Assembly (NCBI RefSeq): GCF_001839655.2
Contig: NZ_CP056087.1
Span: 4,030,001 to 4,094,000, forward strand
Reading direction: 5' to 3'
DNA: 64,000 nucleotides
Source of the DNA: Pseudomonas argentinensis
GTDB taxonomy: Bacteria; Pseudomonadota; Gammaproteobacteria; Pseudomonadales; Pseudomonadaceae
Shown here: positions 30,547-41,734 of the stretch, one piece after another
Numbering within the stretch: the stretch's first letter is position 1
How the letters are laid out: every line of letters starts with the position of its first letter
Notes under the pieces: model-generated
Seen by the model: the letters and a program-made list of their open reading frames with translations, nothing else
What the model was told of the DNA's origin: nothing
Databases searched by the model: none
Position numbers and translations under genes: made by a program

Positions 30547-31539
30547 TCATTGCGCCCCCCAGTGGGGAATGACGCCGTCATCCCCGGCACCCAGGCGCAG
30601 CGCCGGACCAAGGGAGGCCGGCAGCATGGGCCCGTGGCTGAGGTCGGGATATCGCTTGTAACGAACCGGGCCGTGGCCAGCTGCCGCCAACTGCTCCGCA
30701 AGCTGTTCGTCGGCATTGGCCGGTAGCGCTGCGACGGCTTCACGCCGGGCACGCACCTGCGGGTCGTTATCGTTGCCGGCTGGCCGGCGTTCGTGCAGCG
30801 CGCCACCGGTCAGCAGCGTCAGGTCCAACGGCTGCGGGCGGGCGACGAAGGCCTGGGCCTCCTGGAGGATGAAGCCACCCTGCCACCACAACGACGGATC
30901 GGCGGCGATATAGCGCTGGAAGCTCGCCGGCCGGGTGAACAGCGCATGCAACGTGAGCAGCCCACCGTAGGAATGCCCCCAGAGGCTCTGACGTTGCCGG
31001 TCGATAGGCGCTTGCGCCTGCACCAGGGGCTTGATGCGCTGCTCGATCAGATCGAGAAACACATCCGCCCCGCCACCACGCCGTTGCCGGGCGATATCGT
31101 CGATCACCGGCTCGCCGCCGGGCAGCGGCGGCGTGTAGTCATAGGCACGCGCCGCCGCATCGAAGCGCAGGTCGGTGGCATAGCCGATGAACACCAGCAC
31201 CGGCGGCCCGCGCCTGGCCAGGTCGGCCAGCTGCGCCTCCTGCAGGGCGCCCAGGGCGGCGTTGCCATCGAGCAGGTACAGCACCGGATAACCCGCACGG
31301 GGCGCGGCCTGCTCGGGAATGGCGATCCAGATGCGGTAGTGGCGCTGGCCATCGGCCGAAGCGAGCTCCTGCCGGGTGAAGCGGTAATGGGCCGAACCCT
31401 TATCGGCCAGGGTCGGGCCCAGCGGCTGGGACAGATCAGGCTTGGCCATGGCATCCCCGCTGATCGCCAGCAGCACGACTAGAATGCGCAACCATCCGTT
31501 CATGAGCCCACGGCTGCCTGCACGAAGACGTATGACCAT
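30547..31539 (-). CDS. Exported alpha/beta-hydrolase, IroE/PfeE-like siderophore esterase
   Basis: A 330-residue secreted esterase. The n-region MVIRLRAGSRGLMNGW is followed by the hydrophobic ILVVLLAISGDAMA, a signal peptide or anchor. The hydrolase fold has YPVLYLLDGNAA and nucleophile Ser190 in LWGHSYGGLL, with a likely catalytic His302 in YPDLSHGPM. IroE and P. aeruginosa PfeE are periplasmic trilactone esterases that release iron from ferric enterobactin, and the neighbouring receptor, ABC transporter and two-component genes support that role. The ATG overlaps the methyltransferase TAA by one base (TAATG) with GGGGAG upstream; a second in-frame ATG at 31503 lacks a ribosome site. Confidence 0.8.
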   Translation of the reverse strand: MVIRLRAGSRGLMNGWLRILVVLLAISGDAMAKPDLSQPLGPTLADKGSAHYRFTRQELASADGQRHYRIWIAIPEQAAPRAGYPVLYLLDGNAALGALQEAQLADLARRGPPVLVFIGYATDLRFDAAARAYDYTPPLPGGEPVIDDIARQRRGGGADVFLDLIEQRIKPLVQAQAPIDRQRQSLWGHSYGGLLTLHALFTRPASFQRYIAADPSLWWQGGFILQEAQAFVARPQPLDLTLLTGGALHERRPAGNDNDPQVRARREAVAALPANADEQLAEQLAAAGHGPVRYKRYPDLSHGPMLPASLGPALRLGAGDDGVIPHWGAQ

Positions 31540-32837
31540 TACGCTCCCCGCTTGCGCATTACAGCAGTCCCGCACTCGGGAAGCGGGCTCAGCGCCACGG
31601 CCTTCGAGCTGAGCCACTCGCCGAATGCGCTTGCCTGCTGGGCAGTGGCGCCATCGGCGCGCAGGGGATGCGCATGCCCGGCCCACATCAGCATCTGCAG
31701 GGCCTGCAGCAGCACCCCCGGCTCGCCGGAAAAAACACTCAGGCCACGCAATTCGGCAAATGACCTGGGCCCTGCCTGCAAGGCTTTCAGCACCGGCTCG
31801 AATATCGCCTCCGGCCCCGATATCGCCCCGATCGGCGTGGAGAAGTTCAGCGCCCCCGCAGGCGGCATGGTTGCCATCGCCATGAAACGGACAGCATCCA
31901 ACTGCAGCAGATGTTGCTCGCTGCTCAAGGTCTCGGGTTGCCGCTGGAACATGTCCAGGCGCTGGTGTTGATTGCGGGCGGTGTCCTTGATCGTCTCGCG
32001 CAAAGCGCTCTGAGCCACGCCGGACAGTATCGGCTGGATATCGCCCGGGATGGAAAGGCTGTCCATGTTCTCGAAGCAGTTTGCACTGCCGATATAGGTC
32101 AGCTCGGCCTGAGCGACGATCCGGTGCACGTCGGCAGAATGCTGTGGCCGCCAGTAATCGGTCAGAAATTCATGGGCTAGATAGGTCAGGTGTTCTTTCT
32201 CCAGAGCAGCCAGTTCGTCCTTCAGCCCGGGATCGTCTTCGAATGCCCCCGCCCCGCTATCCGCCAGGCGACGCAGCAACTCCACGCCATGGCGAGCGGC
32301 TTCAGCCGAGTCACCCGGCATGGCGAGGGACACCTCATGGAGAATTTTCTGAATGGCGGTCAAGCGTGTCGCACCGGGATGACACATATAGTGCAGATAG
32401 AACAGACCGCCGGGTTTCAGGTAGCGGTGAAGGATCTGCAAGATACTGGCCTGGGCCTGGGGAGGCAGCCAGGACCACGTACCGTGGCATGCGATGAAGT
32501 CGAACGGTTGCAGATCCCGGCTGGCGAAATCCCCGAAGCTGGCCTCGACGAACTGGATGTTCTTCAACCCGATATCGTGTGCGGCCTGCTGAGCGAGCGC
32601 TATATGCCCCGCGTTGAAATCGACACCGACGAACTCTCCGAGTGGATTGCTCGCAGCCGCCACGAGCAGGTTGATACCCGCACCGCATCCGAGCTCGCAG
32701 TAGCGGTAGGAGCGACGGATATCCGGTGCTGCGCAGCCCAGGCTGGTGGCTATGTAGCTCATCCAAACCGGCTGCATTTCCTTATGGAAATGCAGCGGAT
32801 AGGGTACATCGATCACATAGCCCTCACGGCGGCTCAT
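31539..32837 (-). CDS. Class I SAM methyltransferase with methyltransferase-regulatory domain
   Basis: A 432-residue cytoplasmic protein. Residues about 40-180 form a Rossmann methyltransferase: motif I YCELGCGAGINLLVAAA, acidic FVGVDFNAGH, and DFIACHGTWSWLPPQ. Around residues 220-300, HLTYLAHEFLTDYWRPQHSADVHRIVAQAELTYIGSANCFEN fits the PF10119 methyltransferase-regulatory domain. The C-terminal ~130 residues are helical, probably a winged-helix-like tail. CTGGAG precedes the chosen ATG. It lies 102 bases downstream of the TonB receptor and is coupled to the esterase. The substrate is unknown; small molecule and protein are both possible. Confidence 0.85.
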   Translation of the reverse strand: MSRREGYVIDVPYPLHFHKEMQPVWMSYIATSLGCAAPDIRRSYRYCELGCGAGINLLVAAASNPLGEFVGVDFNAGHIALAQQAAHDIGLKNIQFVEASFGDFASRDLQPFDFIACHGTWSWLPPQAQASILQILHRYLKPGGLFYLHYMCHPGATRLTAIQKILHEVSLAMPGDSAEAARHGVELLRRLADSGAGAFEDDPGLKDELAALEKEHLTYLAHEFLTDYWRPQHSADVHRIVAQAELTYIGSANCFENMDSLSIPGDIQPILSGVAQSALRETIKDTARNQHQRLDMFQRQPETLSSEQHLLQLDAVRFMAMATMPPAGALNFSTPIGAISGPEAIFEPVLKALQAGPRSFAELRGLSVFSGEPGVLLQALQMLMWAGHAHPLRADGATAQQASAFGEWLSSKAVALSPLPECGTAVMRKRGA

Positions 32838-32938
32838 CTGCGAACTCCAGGTCAAACAAAGCACAGGCATCAACACGCAGAAATCCAGCCTCCATAACGC
32901 CAGGCGTCTGGGCTGGATAGCAGCGGCACGCGGTGTGG

Positions 32939-35035
32939 TCAGAAGCGGCTGGTAAAACCTACATAGAAGGTACGCGGATCCCCGTCGCCATAATCGTCAT
33001 CGGTTTTCACAGCATCATTGAAAACATTCTGTACGCCGGCGCGCAGCGTCAGATTCCTGTTCACCGCATAGTTGCCACCTAGATCGACAGTGGTATTGGC
33101 CTCGGCGAAGCTGTCCGCGCCGGTCGCGGAAGGTCGGTACAACTGCTTGCCGAGGTATTGCGCGGACAGGTAAGTGGAAAGTTGATTGTCCACCTGCCAT
33201 TCGAGCAACGCATTGGCGGTCCACTCCGGCGTCATCAGCAGCGCTTCGCCTGTCGTGGTGTTTTCCGACTCGATCATATAGGTCGCGTTACCGCTGAACG
33301 ACACTGCAGCGGTGACCGGCATGCCGAACGACAACTCGACGCCGCTGGTCTTGGCTTCCTCGATGTTGTACTGCTGGGTGTACCAGATGCCATTGACCTG
33401 ACCCAGAAAGCCATTCTGCATCATGTCTTTGATCTTGCTGGCGAAGTACGTGGCCTCGAAGCGGTACTCGTTCTCGTCGAACGTCACACCCAGCTCATAG
33501 TTGGTGCTGATCTCCGGCTCGAGATCCGGGTTGCCGACCATGAAGCACTGGCCGCCCATGTAGCCAAGCGGCGCCAGCGATGTGCAGCCCATGCCCATCG
33601 ATGAAGTGCCCGAGCTCAGGGAACGCTCCTTCAGGTTCGGCGCACGGAAGCCCTTGGAGACACCGCCCTTGATCGTCCAGGCGTCGGCAGGGTGATAGAC
33701 CAGGTAGGCGCGAGGACTGGTGTGGGCGCTGAACCCGTCGGTACGATCGGTACGCAGGCCCAGGGTCAGCGTCAGGTCGTCACGCAGGAATACCTGATTC
33801 TCGGCGAAGACCGCCCAAGCCCAGCCTTCAGGCTTCTTCTCCGCCGTCAGCGCCTCTGCCTGGCCTGGCGGAATGAAGGCCGCGATGTTGCCGATATTGC
33901 CTGGGTTCTCGACCTCTTCCTCCTTGTACTGCAGGCCTGCGGTCAGCCACTGGCTGACACCCAGCTCGAAGGGCATGTCGAATTTGAAATCCGCCACCGC
34001 CTCCTTGGATTTCGCCCCCCCATTGGCGCTGTCCGCCTGATCGGCCTTGTTCTCGAACGTGTTGACGTACAGGTCGAGCTTGGTTCCCACCTCACCGAAA
34101 CGTCCTTCATGACCAATGCCAAACCCTCGACTGACCATTTTCGAGGAACCGAATGTTTCATTGGTCTCACCAGCGGCCGCTCGGGCCTCCACGTCATCGA
34201 ACGAACGGGCACGCTCCTCGCCTGCCGAGGCATCGATGCTGAAGCTATGGTTTTCCGAGGCCTGCCAGTTGAGCTTGCCGTTGACGTTCTTCGACAGCGC
34301 GCCGGTCGAGCCCGTGGCGCCGGAGTCGGACTCACGGTCACTGAAGCTGCCGCCCAGGCGTAAACCAAGGCTGTCGGTCAGGGGGCCGCTGACATTCACG
34401 CCGATTTGCGAAGTGTCGCCAGAATCGCTGGGTTGTGGACGGCTGTAGTTGGACGTAATCGAGCCACCCCATTCGGGAGAGACCTTGCGGGTGATGATGT
34501 TGATCACCCCGCCCATGGCTTCCGAGCCGTACAGCGAAGACATGGCGCCACGTACCACCTCGATTCGCTCGATGGACTCGGGCGACAGCCAGTCGAGATC
34601 CTGGGGGATGGTGTCAGGCCGATGCCCCAAGAGCTGCGAACTGCCGATACGTTTGCCGTCGACCAGAATCAGGGTGTATCGGTCCGGCATACCCCGGAAA
34701 GAGATTTTGGAACCCGCCCCGGTTGCCGAATACCCGCCGGTAACGCCGGGTAGCGTGCCGAGAACCTCTGCGATGCTAGCCATCGGCTTGCGCTCGATGT
34801 CCTCACGGGTGACAACGCTGATGCTGGCTGGAGCATCACGTAAATCCACTTCCGTGCCTGCTGCCGTCACCACCGTGGAGCCGAGCTCCAGCAGCGAACT
34901 CTGACTCTCATCCAGATGCAGAGCTGATGACGCGTCCCTGGCCTCGTTATCGACCTCTTGTGCATAGGCAGTCGGCACACTGAACGCCACCATGATGGCC
35001 GTGGCCAGCAGACTCGGGTTGTACTTCGGATTCAT
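32939..35035 (-). CDS. TonB-dependent outer-membrane siderophore receptor (pirA position, CirA/FepA type)
   Basis: A 698-residue outer-membrane ferric-siderophore receptor. A signal peptide (MNPKYNPSLLATAIMVAFSVPTAYA) precedes a plug with LGSTVVTAAGTEVDLRDAPASISVVTREDIE, ISFRGMPDRYTLILVDGKR and VVRGAMSSLYGSEAMGGVINIITRK. The barrel ends FYVGFTSRF with a terminal Phe. The start at 35035 is favoured because GGGG lies nine bases upstream; ATGs at 35050, 35044 and 35041 are alternatives. It sits where pirA lies in P. aeruginosa, next to a two-component pair and gacS, but its sequence looks more CirA-like, so I leave the symbol empty. A Fur-like site lies just upstream. Confidence 0.9.
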   Translation of the reverse strand: MNPKYNPSLLATAIMVAFSVPTAYAQEVDNEARDASSALHLDESQSSLLELGSTVVTAAGTEVDLRDAPASISVVTREDIERKPMASIAEVLGTLPGVTGGYSATGAGSKISFRGMPDRYTLILVDGKRIGSSQLLGHRPDTIPQDLDWLSPESIERIEVVRGAMSSLYGSEAMGGVINIITRKVSPEWGGSITSNYSRPQPSDSGDTSQIGVNVSGPLTDSLGLRLGGSFSDRESDSGATGSTGALSKNVNGKLNWQASENHSFSIDASAGEERARSFDDVEARAAAGETNETFGSSKMVSRGFGIGHEGRFGEVGTKLDLYVNTFENKADQADSANGGAKSKEAVADFKFDMPFELGVSQWLTAGLQYKEEEVENPGNIGNIAAFIPPGQAEALTAEKKPEGWAWAVFAENQVFLRDDLTLTLGLRTDRTDGFSAHTSPRAYLVYHPADAWTIKGGVSKGFRAPNLKERSLSSGTSSMGMGCTSLAPLGYMGGQCFMVGNPDLEPEISTNYELGVTFDENEYRFEATYFASKIKDMMQNGFLGQVNGIWYTQQYNIEEAKTSGVELSFGMPVTAAVSFSGNATYMIESENTTTGEALLMTPEWTANALLEWQVDNQLSTYLSAQYLGKQLYRPSATGADSFAEANTTVDLGGNYAVNRNLTLRAGVQNVFNDAVKTDDDYGDGDPRTFYVGFTSRF

Positions 35036-35144
35036 CGACATCATCCCCATACCGCATGAGTGTCAGGCCCAGACGGGCGAAAACGGCGGTAGTGGATCTC
35101 CTGAAAGCTCGCCCTAGAGCGCTCCCGCCGCGATAACGGCGCAA

Positions 35145-35161
35145 ATGATAGTTAATATCAT
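35145..35161. promoter_or_regulatory. Candidate Fur box upstream of the TonB receptor
   Basis: ATGATA, five-base centre, TATCAT: an imperfect match to the Fur consensus, about 110 bases before the receptor start and within the gap after the sensor gene. It would explain iron repression of the receptor. Confidence 0.55.
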
Positions 35162-35185
35162 ATGAGAGTAAACGTCATTTACAGT

Positions 35186-36550
35186 CTATACACTTTGCGC
35201 CTGCCCCTCGGCCGCCGGTAGCAACAGATGCATCTGCAGCCCGCTGCCAGGCGGACTCTGTGCCCACAGGCGACCGCCCTGCAGGGCGATGGCGCTGCGG
35301 GCGATGCTCAGGCCGAGGCCGAAGCCACCGTCGCCAGGGCGCGCGCTGTCGAGCCGGGCGAAGGGTTCGAAAATGGTTTCCAGGTAGCGCTCCTCGATAC
35401 CGGGGCCCTCGTCGATCAGGCACAGGTGCCAGCAATCGTCTTCCCGCACGCCCGTCAGGCGCACCTGTCCTGCGGGCGGTGAGTGGCGAATGGCGTTGCG
35501 CAGCAGGTTTTCCAGGGCCTGGGCCAGGCTGGTCAGGTTGGCGTACACCGTGCAATCTTCATCAACCTCGAACAGCAGGCGCTCGCCGGACCAGGCGGCC
35601 TCGAAACAGGCGTCCTCGACCAGCATGTCCCAGAGCTGCTGCAGGCGAATCGGCTCGCGGGCGAATTGCGGGCGCTCGGAATCCAGCCATGCCAGCTCCA
35701 GGGAATGCTCCACCAGGGTCTGCATGATGGTGATTTCCCGATCGAGGCGCTGGCGCAGCACCTGCGGGTCGCTCTCGCCTTCGCTGGCCACGCGCAGGCG
35801 GCTCAGCGGCGTGCGCAGTTCGTGGGACAGGTCACGCAGCAGGCGTCGCTGATACACCACGGTGCCCTGCAGGCGCTCGGCCATATGGTCGAAGGCGCGC
35901 CCCAGCTCGCCCAGCTCGTCCTTGCGGGCCGCCACCGGTGGGCCGACCCGTGCGCTCAGGTCGCCGGCACTGAGGCCATTGGCCTGGCGGCGCAGGATCA
36001 CCAGGGGCGCGATAAGCCAGCGATACAACAGGGTGCCCAGGAGAATGGCCAGGCAGGCGGGCAATACGCTGTGCAGCAGGAAATCCCATATGGGCCGGGC
36101 GTTGCGCGGGTCCAGGCGCTGCGGCAACTCCAGCACCAGGCGTGCCTGCCCGTCGCTGAACGGGATGTAGAACACCGGCTGCCCACCGGGCCGGCCGACC
36201 TTTTGATCGAGCCGGCGCACGAAGCTCAGGCGCAGCGCCTCCTCGTCACTCAGCGCGCAGGAAGACAACGACCGCTGATGCTGGTCCACCACCACGGCCC
36301 AGACCTGCTCACGCTGGTAGAAGTCGTGCAGAAACTCGTCCAGCCCTTCGCGACCGCGCTCACGCCAAGCCGCTTCCGCCTCGCCGGCGATAGCGCTCAG
36401 CTCCTGCTGGCTGCGCGGAGACAGCGTGGACATCGAGTCGTACACCCGCTGCTCCAGGTCCAGGTGCATGCTGACGGTCAGCAGGCAGAACAGCGCCAGA
36501 CCGACGATCAGCTTCCAGAACAGCGAATGCCACCCCGGCACCTCAGGCAT
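35186..36550 (-). CDS. Sensor histidine kinase (PirS/PfeS-like by position)
   Basis: A 454-residue inner-membrane sensor kinase. TM1 is about residues 11-28 (WKLIVGLALFCLLTVSM), a ~130-residue periplasmic domain follows, and TM2 is about 160-180 (LPACLAILLGTLLYRWL). Next come HAMP, the phosphorylation site His243 in RDLSHELRTPLSRL, and a C-terminal ATPase with NLLRNAIRHS and DEGPGIEERYLETIFEPF. It overlaps the response-regulator gene by eight bases. In P. aeruginosa the PfeS/PirS kinases respond to ferric enterobactin in the periplasm; that ligand is inferred here. Confidence 0.92.
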   Translation of the reverse strand: MPEVPGWHSLFWKLIVGLALFCLLTVSMHLDLEQRVYDSMSTLSPRSQQELSAIAGEAEAAWRERGREGLDEFLHDFYQREQVWAVVVDQHQRSLSSCALSDEEALRLSFVRRLDQKVGRPGGQPVFYIPFSDGQARLVLELPQRLDPRNARPIWDFLLHSVLPACLAILLGTLLYRWLIAPLVILRRQANGLSAGDLSARVGPPVAARKDELGELGRAFDHMAERLQGTVVYQRRLLRDLSHELRTPLSRLRVASEGESDPQVLRQRLDREITIMQTLVEHSLELAWLDSERPQFAREPIRLQQLWDMLVEDACFEAAWSGERLLFEVDEDCTVYANLTSLAQALENLLRNAIRHSPPAGQVRLTGVREDDCWHLCLIDEGPGIEERYLETIFEPFARLDSARPGDGGFGLGLSIARSAIALQGGRLWAQSPPGSGLQMHLLLPAAEGQAQSV

Positions 36551-37250
36551 CCCGGGCCGTCAGCACATAACCCTTGCCCCACACCGACTCCAGGCGCTTG
36601 CCGTTGTAGGCGACGCCCTTGAGCTTGCGGCGCACGTTGCTGACGTGCATGTCCAGGCTGCGGTCATGCTGGGAATAACCGCGGTGCAGCACGTGCTGAT
36701 AGAGGAAGGCCTTGCTGAGCACTTCCTCGGCATGCCGGGAAAAGGTTTCCAGCAGGCGGTACTCGGTGGAGGTGAGCATGGCCCACTGCCCTTCATGGCA
36801 GACGTCGCAGCGGTCTTCATGAAAGGTCAACGCATCGGCCTGCAGCGGCGGTTGGCCGCGGCGCTCGTAGGCGACCCGGCGCAGGATGGCCTCGATACGC
36901 ACGCTGAGCTCGCCCAGGCTGAACGGCTTGGGCAGGTAGTCGTCGGCGCCCTTGCTGAAGCCGGCGATACGATCCTGCTCGGCGCCCAGGGCGGACATCA
37001 GGATGACCGGCACATGGCGCTGCTCGCGCAGGCGTTGCAGCACGTCCAGGCCGTTGCTGCCAGGCAGCAGGATGTCCATGAGGATCAGATCGAAGTGCTG
37101 CTCCCGGGCCAGGCGCAGGCCTTCGCTGCCATCGTGGCTGAGGGTCACTTCGAAGCCGCTGCCATGCAGGTGGGCTTGCAGGTGGGAGGCCAGGGCCGGG
37201 TCGTCTTCGACCGCGAGAATTCGGATGGCGGGGGTAGCTGAGGACATCAT
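36543..37250 (-). CDS. OmpR-family response regulator (PirR/PfeR-like by position)
   Basis: A 235-residue two-domain regulator. Receiver domain with acidic pocket EDD (15-17), phospho-acceptor Asp59 in DLILMDILLPG, and KPF. The C-terminal winged helix has LTSTEYRLLETFSRHAEEVLSKAFL and HVSNVRRKLKG. The SALGAEQDRIAGFSKGADDYLPKPFSLGELSVRIEAILRRV stretch closely resembles PfeR as I remember it. It is first in the regulator-sensor-receptor series and is divergent from gacS across 134 bases, so it is expected to activate the receptor gene on siderophore sensing. Confidence 0.92.
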   Translation of the reverse strand: MMSSATPAIRILAVEDDPALASHLQAHLHGSGFEVTLSHDGSEGLRLAREQHFDLILMDILLPGSNGLDVLQRLREQRHVPVILMSALGAEQDRIAGFSKGADDYLPKPFSLGELSVRIEAILRRVAYERRGQPPLQADALTFHEDRCDVCHEGQWAMLTSTEYRLLETFSRHAEEVLSKAFLYQHVLHRGYSQHDRSLDMHVSNVRRKLKGVAYNGKRLESVWGKGYVLTARDA

Positions 37251-37384
37251 GGCAATGTGGCTCTGAAAAGCGAATGCGAGCGATTCTACCTATTGCTCGT
37301 GCGCCCGTAACCCGCCTTGCAACGGGCAAGCGTCGCCCGGCCGGAATCGCTACACTGCCTGGCATCGTCGAAAGGGGGCATTGC

Positions 37385-40135
<2,751 letters not shown>

Positions 40136-40166
40136 TCTGGAGACATCAGCAGCCCGTGGAGCGACG

Positions 40167-40754
40167 ATGCAGGTGCCGCCGCCCGCGCAACTGCCCCTGA
40201 GCAAACAGCTGAAAGCCGGCACCCGCCGTGAGCACGACAGTGTCGACGCACTGGTGATGCGGTCGCGGCCCTTCGAGAGCCTTGAGCGTTACGGTTACTT
40301 CCTGCGCCTGCAGCACCGTTTTCATGGTTCGATCAATGGGCTGTACGACGATATGGAGCTCAATCGCCTGCTGCCCGGCCTGAGCGAGCTGCCACGGTTC
40401 GAGGCGGTGTGCACCGACCTCACGGACCTGGGCCTGGCTTGCCCGCCCGCTCCGGTCCCGGTTGCGCCTACCAGCACCCATACCGCCCTGGGCTGGCTGT
40501 ACTGCAGCGAGGGGTCCAACCTGGGCGCTGCCTTTCTGTTCAAGCAAAGCCAGCAGATCGGCCTGAGCGCTGAAAAGGGTGCCCGCCACCTGGCCGCCCA
40601 CCCCGATGGTCGCGGCCTGCAATGGCGCCAGTTCGTCGCCCTGCTCGACGGCCTGGCGCTGAGCGAAAGCCAGCGCGAAGAAGCCGTCGGCGGCGCCGTG
40701 GCGGCATTCGAACTCTATCGCGCAGCCTTGCGGAACATCTTTCCCGCTGCCTGA
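40167..40754 (+). CDS. Heme oxygenase (PigA/HemO-BphO family)
   Basis: A 195-residue heme-degrading oxygenase giving biliverdin, CO and Fe(II). The proximal ligand is likely His23 in LKAGTRREHDSVD, and the distal helix motif is GWLYCSEGSNLGAAFLFK (GSNLGA at 116-121), followed by ARHLAAHPDGRGLQWRQFVALLDGL as in PigA. The start is ambiguous: this ATG has GGAG five bases upstream, but an ATG at 40122 has AGGA and overlaps gacS by 14 bases. No phytochrome or heme-uptake gene is adjacent, so the source of heme and the use of biliverdin are unclear. Confidence 0.85.
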   Translation: MQVPPPAQLPLSKQLKAGTRREHDSVDALVMRSRPFESLERYGYFLRLQHRFHGSINGLYDDMELNRLLPGLSELPRFEAVCTDLTDLGLACPPAPVPVAPTSTHTALGWLYCSEGSNLGAAFLFKQSQQIGLSAEKGARHLAAHPDGRGLQWRQFVALLDGLALSESQREEAVGGAVAAFELYRAALRNIFPAA

Positions 40755-40764
40755 TGCTTCACTG

Positions 40765-40792
40765 CGACGCCGGGCTAAACCCAGGCGTCGCC
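40765..40792 (+). terminator. Stem-loop after the heme oxygenase gene
   Basis: GCGACGCC / GGCGTCGC with a loop containing GGG...CCC, ten bases after the stop codon. There is no T-tract, so termination would be weak or the hairpin may only stabilise the mRNA end. Confidence 0.4.
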
Positions 40793-40846
40793 GCCCGCCT
40801 TCCGCTGTCACGCCCTGCTAGAATGCCGTCCTCACCCGGAGGACCC

Positions 40847-41284
40847 ATGGCCGAACACGACTTTCGCTACAACCTGCTCAACCCCGAACACACCCTGATC
40901 GAGTGCCGCGCCCTGGCTCCAGGTCGTTATCAGGTCACCGGTAACGGGGGTTCGATCAAGGGCAACGACACCCTGGTCGTCAGCCTCAAGGGCAGCCGCG
41001 ACCTGAGCATGCGTCTGCAGGTCGACAAGGTTCGCCATCTGATCAACCCGCCCGGCCAATGGGTCGCCGTCGCCCACGGGCCGGCGTTCACCGAGCTGTC
41101 GATCTTCAACTGGCAGGTCACCTGCGACAGCTGCGCCAGGCAACTGGACTTCGAATTCGCGGTCGACAGTGCACTGGGCAAAAAAGTCCAGACGCCAGCC
41201 GCCGACGCCCGCCTTGCCGAGCTGGGCTGGCGCAAACAGCAGGACAAGCACCTGTGCCCTGCGTGCATTAGAAAGGAGGCCTGA
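40847..41284 (+). CDS. Conserved hypothetical protein with CxxC zinc-ribbon
   Basis: A 145-residue soluble protein. Two CxxC pairs, CDSC (93-96) and CPAC (137-140), could form a zinc ribbon. The N-terminal ~90 residues are beta-rich (YNLLNPEHTLIECRALAPGRYQVTGNGG). GGAGG lies close before the ATG; ATG at 40823 is an alternative. It overlaps the following lipoprotein gene by one base (TGATG). The same gene pair sits near dinB in P. aeruginosa by memory. Function unknown. Confidence 0.75.
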   Translation: MAEHDFRYNLLNPEHTLIECRALAPGRYQVTGNGGSIKGNDTLVVSLKGSRDLSMRLQVDKVRHLINPPGQWVAVAHGPAFTELSIFNWQVTCDSCARQLDFEFAVDSALGKKVQTPAADARLAELGWRKQQDKHLCPACIRKEA

Positions 41285-41685
41285 TGAAACCGCTTCTCGC
41301 CCTTGGTCTGCTCGCCGCAGCCCTGGCTGGCTGCGCGGCAAAACCTGTGCAGCTGGAAAACGAGCGCACCTACCGCGTGGAATGGATCGGCGAACGCCCG
41401 CTGATCGACAATAGCCACCTGACCATCATCCTTGGCGAAGACGGCCGTGCCTACGGCAACGCCGGCTGCAACCACTGGTTCGCCAGCTATCAGCGTGACG
41501 CCGACAAGCTGACCTTCGGTGACGCCGGCAGCACCCGCAAACTGTGCGCACCGGCATTGATGGAACAGGAAAACCGCTTCCTGCAGAGCCTGACGAGCAT
41601 CGAGCGCTGGGATGTTTCGCCCATCAAGCAACTGCGCCTGTGGCCCGCCAGCGGCAAACCGATCCGCCTGTGGCCTGACGAATAA
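41284..41685 (+). CDS. META/HslJ-domain lipoprotein
   Basis: A 133-residue predicted lipoprotein (lipobox AALAGC, Cys17) with a META/HslJ domain: YRVEWIGERPLIDNSHLTIILGEDGRAYGNAGCNHWFASYQ and a C-terminal QLRLW. HslJ-type proteins are associated with heat and novobiocin stress in E. coli, but no enzymatic role is known. Translation is coupled to the zinc-ribbon gene upstream. It is convergent with dinB. Confidence 0.85.
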   Translation: MKPLLALGLLAAALAGCAAKPVQLENERTYRVEWIGERPLIDNSHLTIILGEDGRAYGNAGCNHWFASYQRDADKLTFGDAGSTRKLCAPALMEQENRFLQSLTSIERWDVSPIKQLRLWPASGKPIRLWPDE

Positions 41686-41693
41686 GCGGCGCT

Positions 41694-41727
41694 ATGGCCA
41701 GGTGAGCCGCCCTGCCCACCTGGCCAT
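41694..41727. terminator. Hairpin between META lipoprotein and dinB (convergent)
   Basis: Perfect 11-bp stem ATGGCCAGGTG / CACCTGGCCAT with a 12-base loop, followed on the plus strand by CCTCTTTCT. It lies in the 49-base convergent gap and may end both transcripts. Confidence 0.6.
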
Positions 41728-41734
41728 CCTCTTT

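Noticed and set aside
32883..32918. Stem-loop ATCCAGCC...GGCTGGAT after the TonB receptor as a strong terminator
   Set aside because: Twenty-base loop and only a short T-run on the minus strand; not convincing enough to list.
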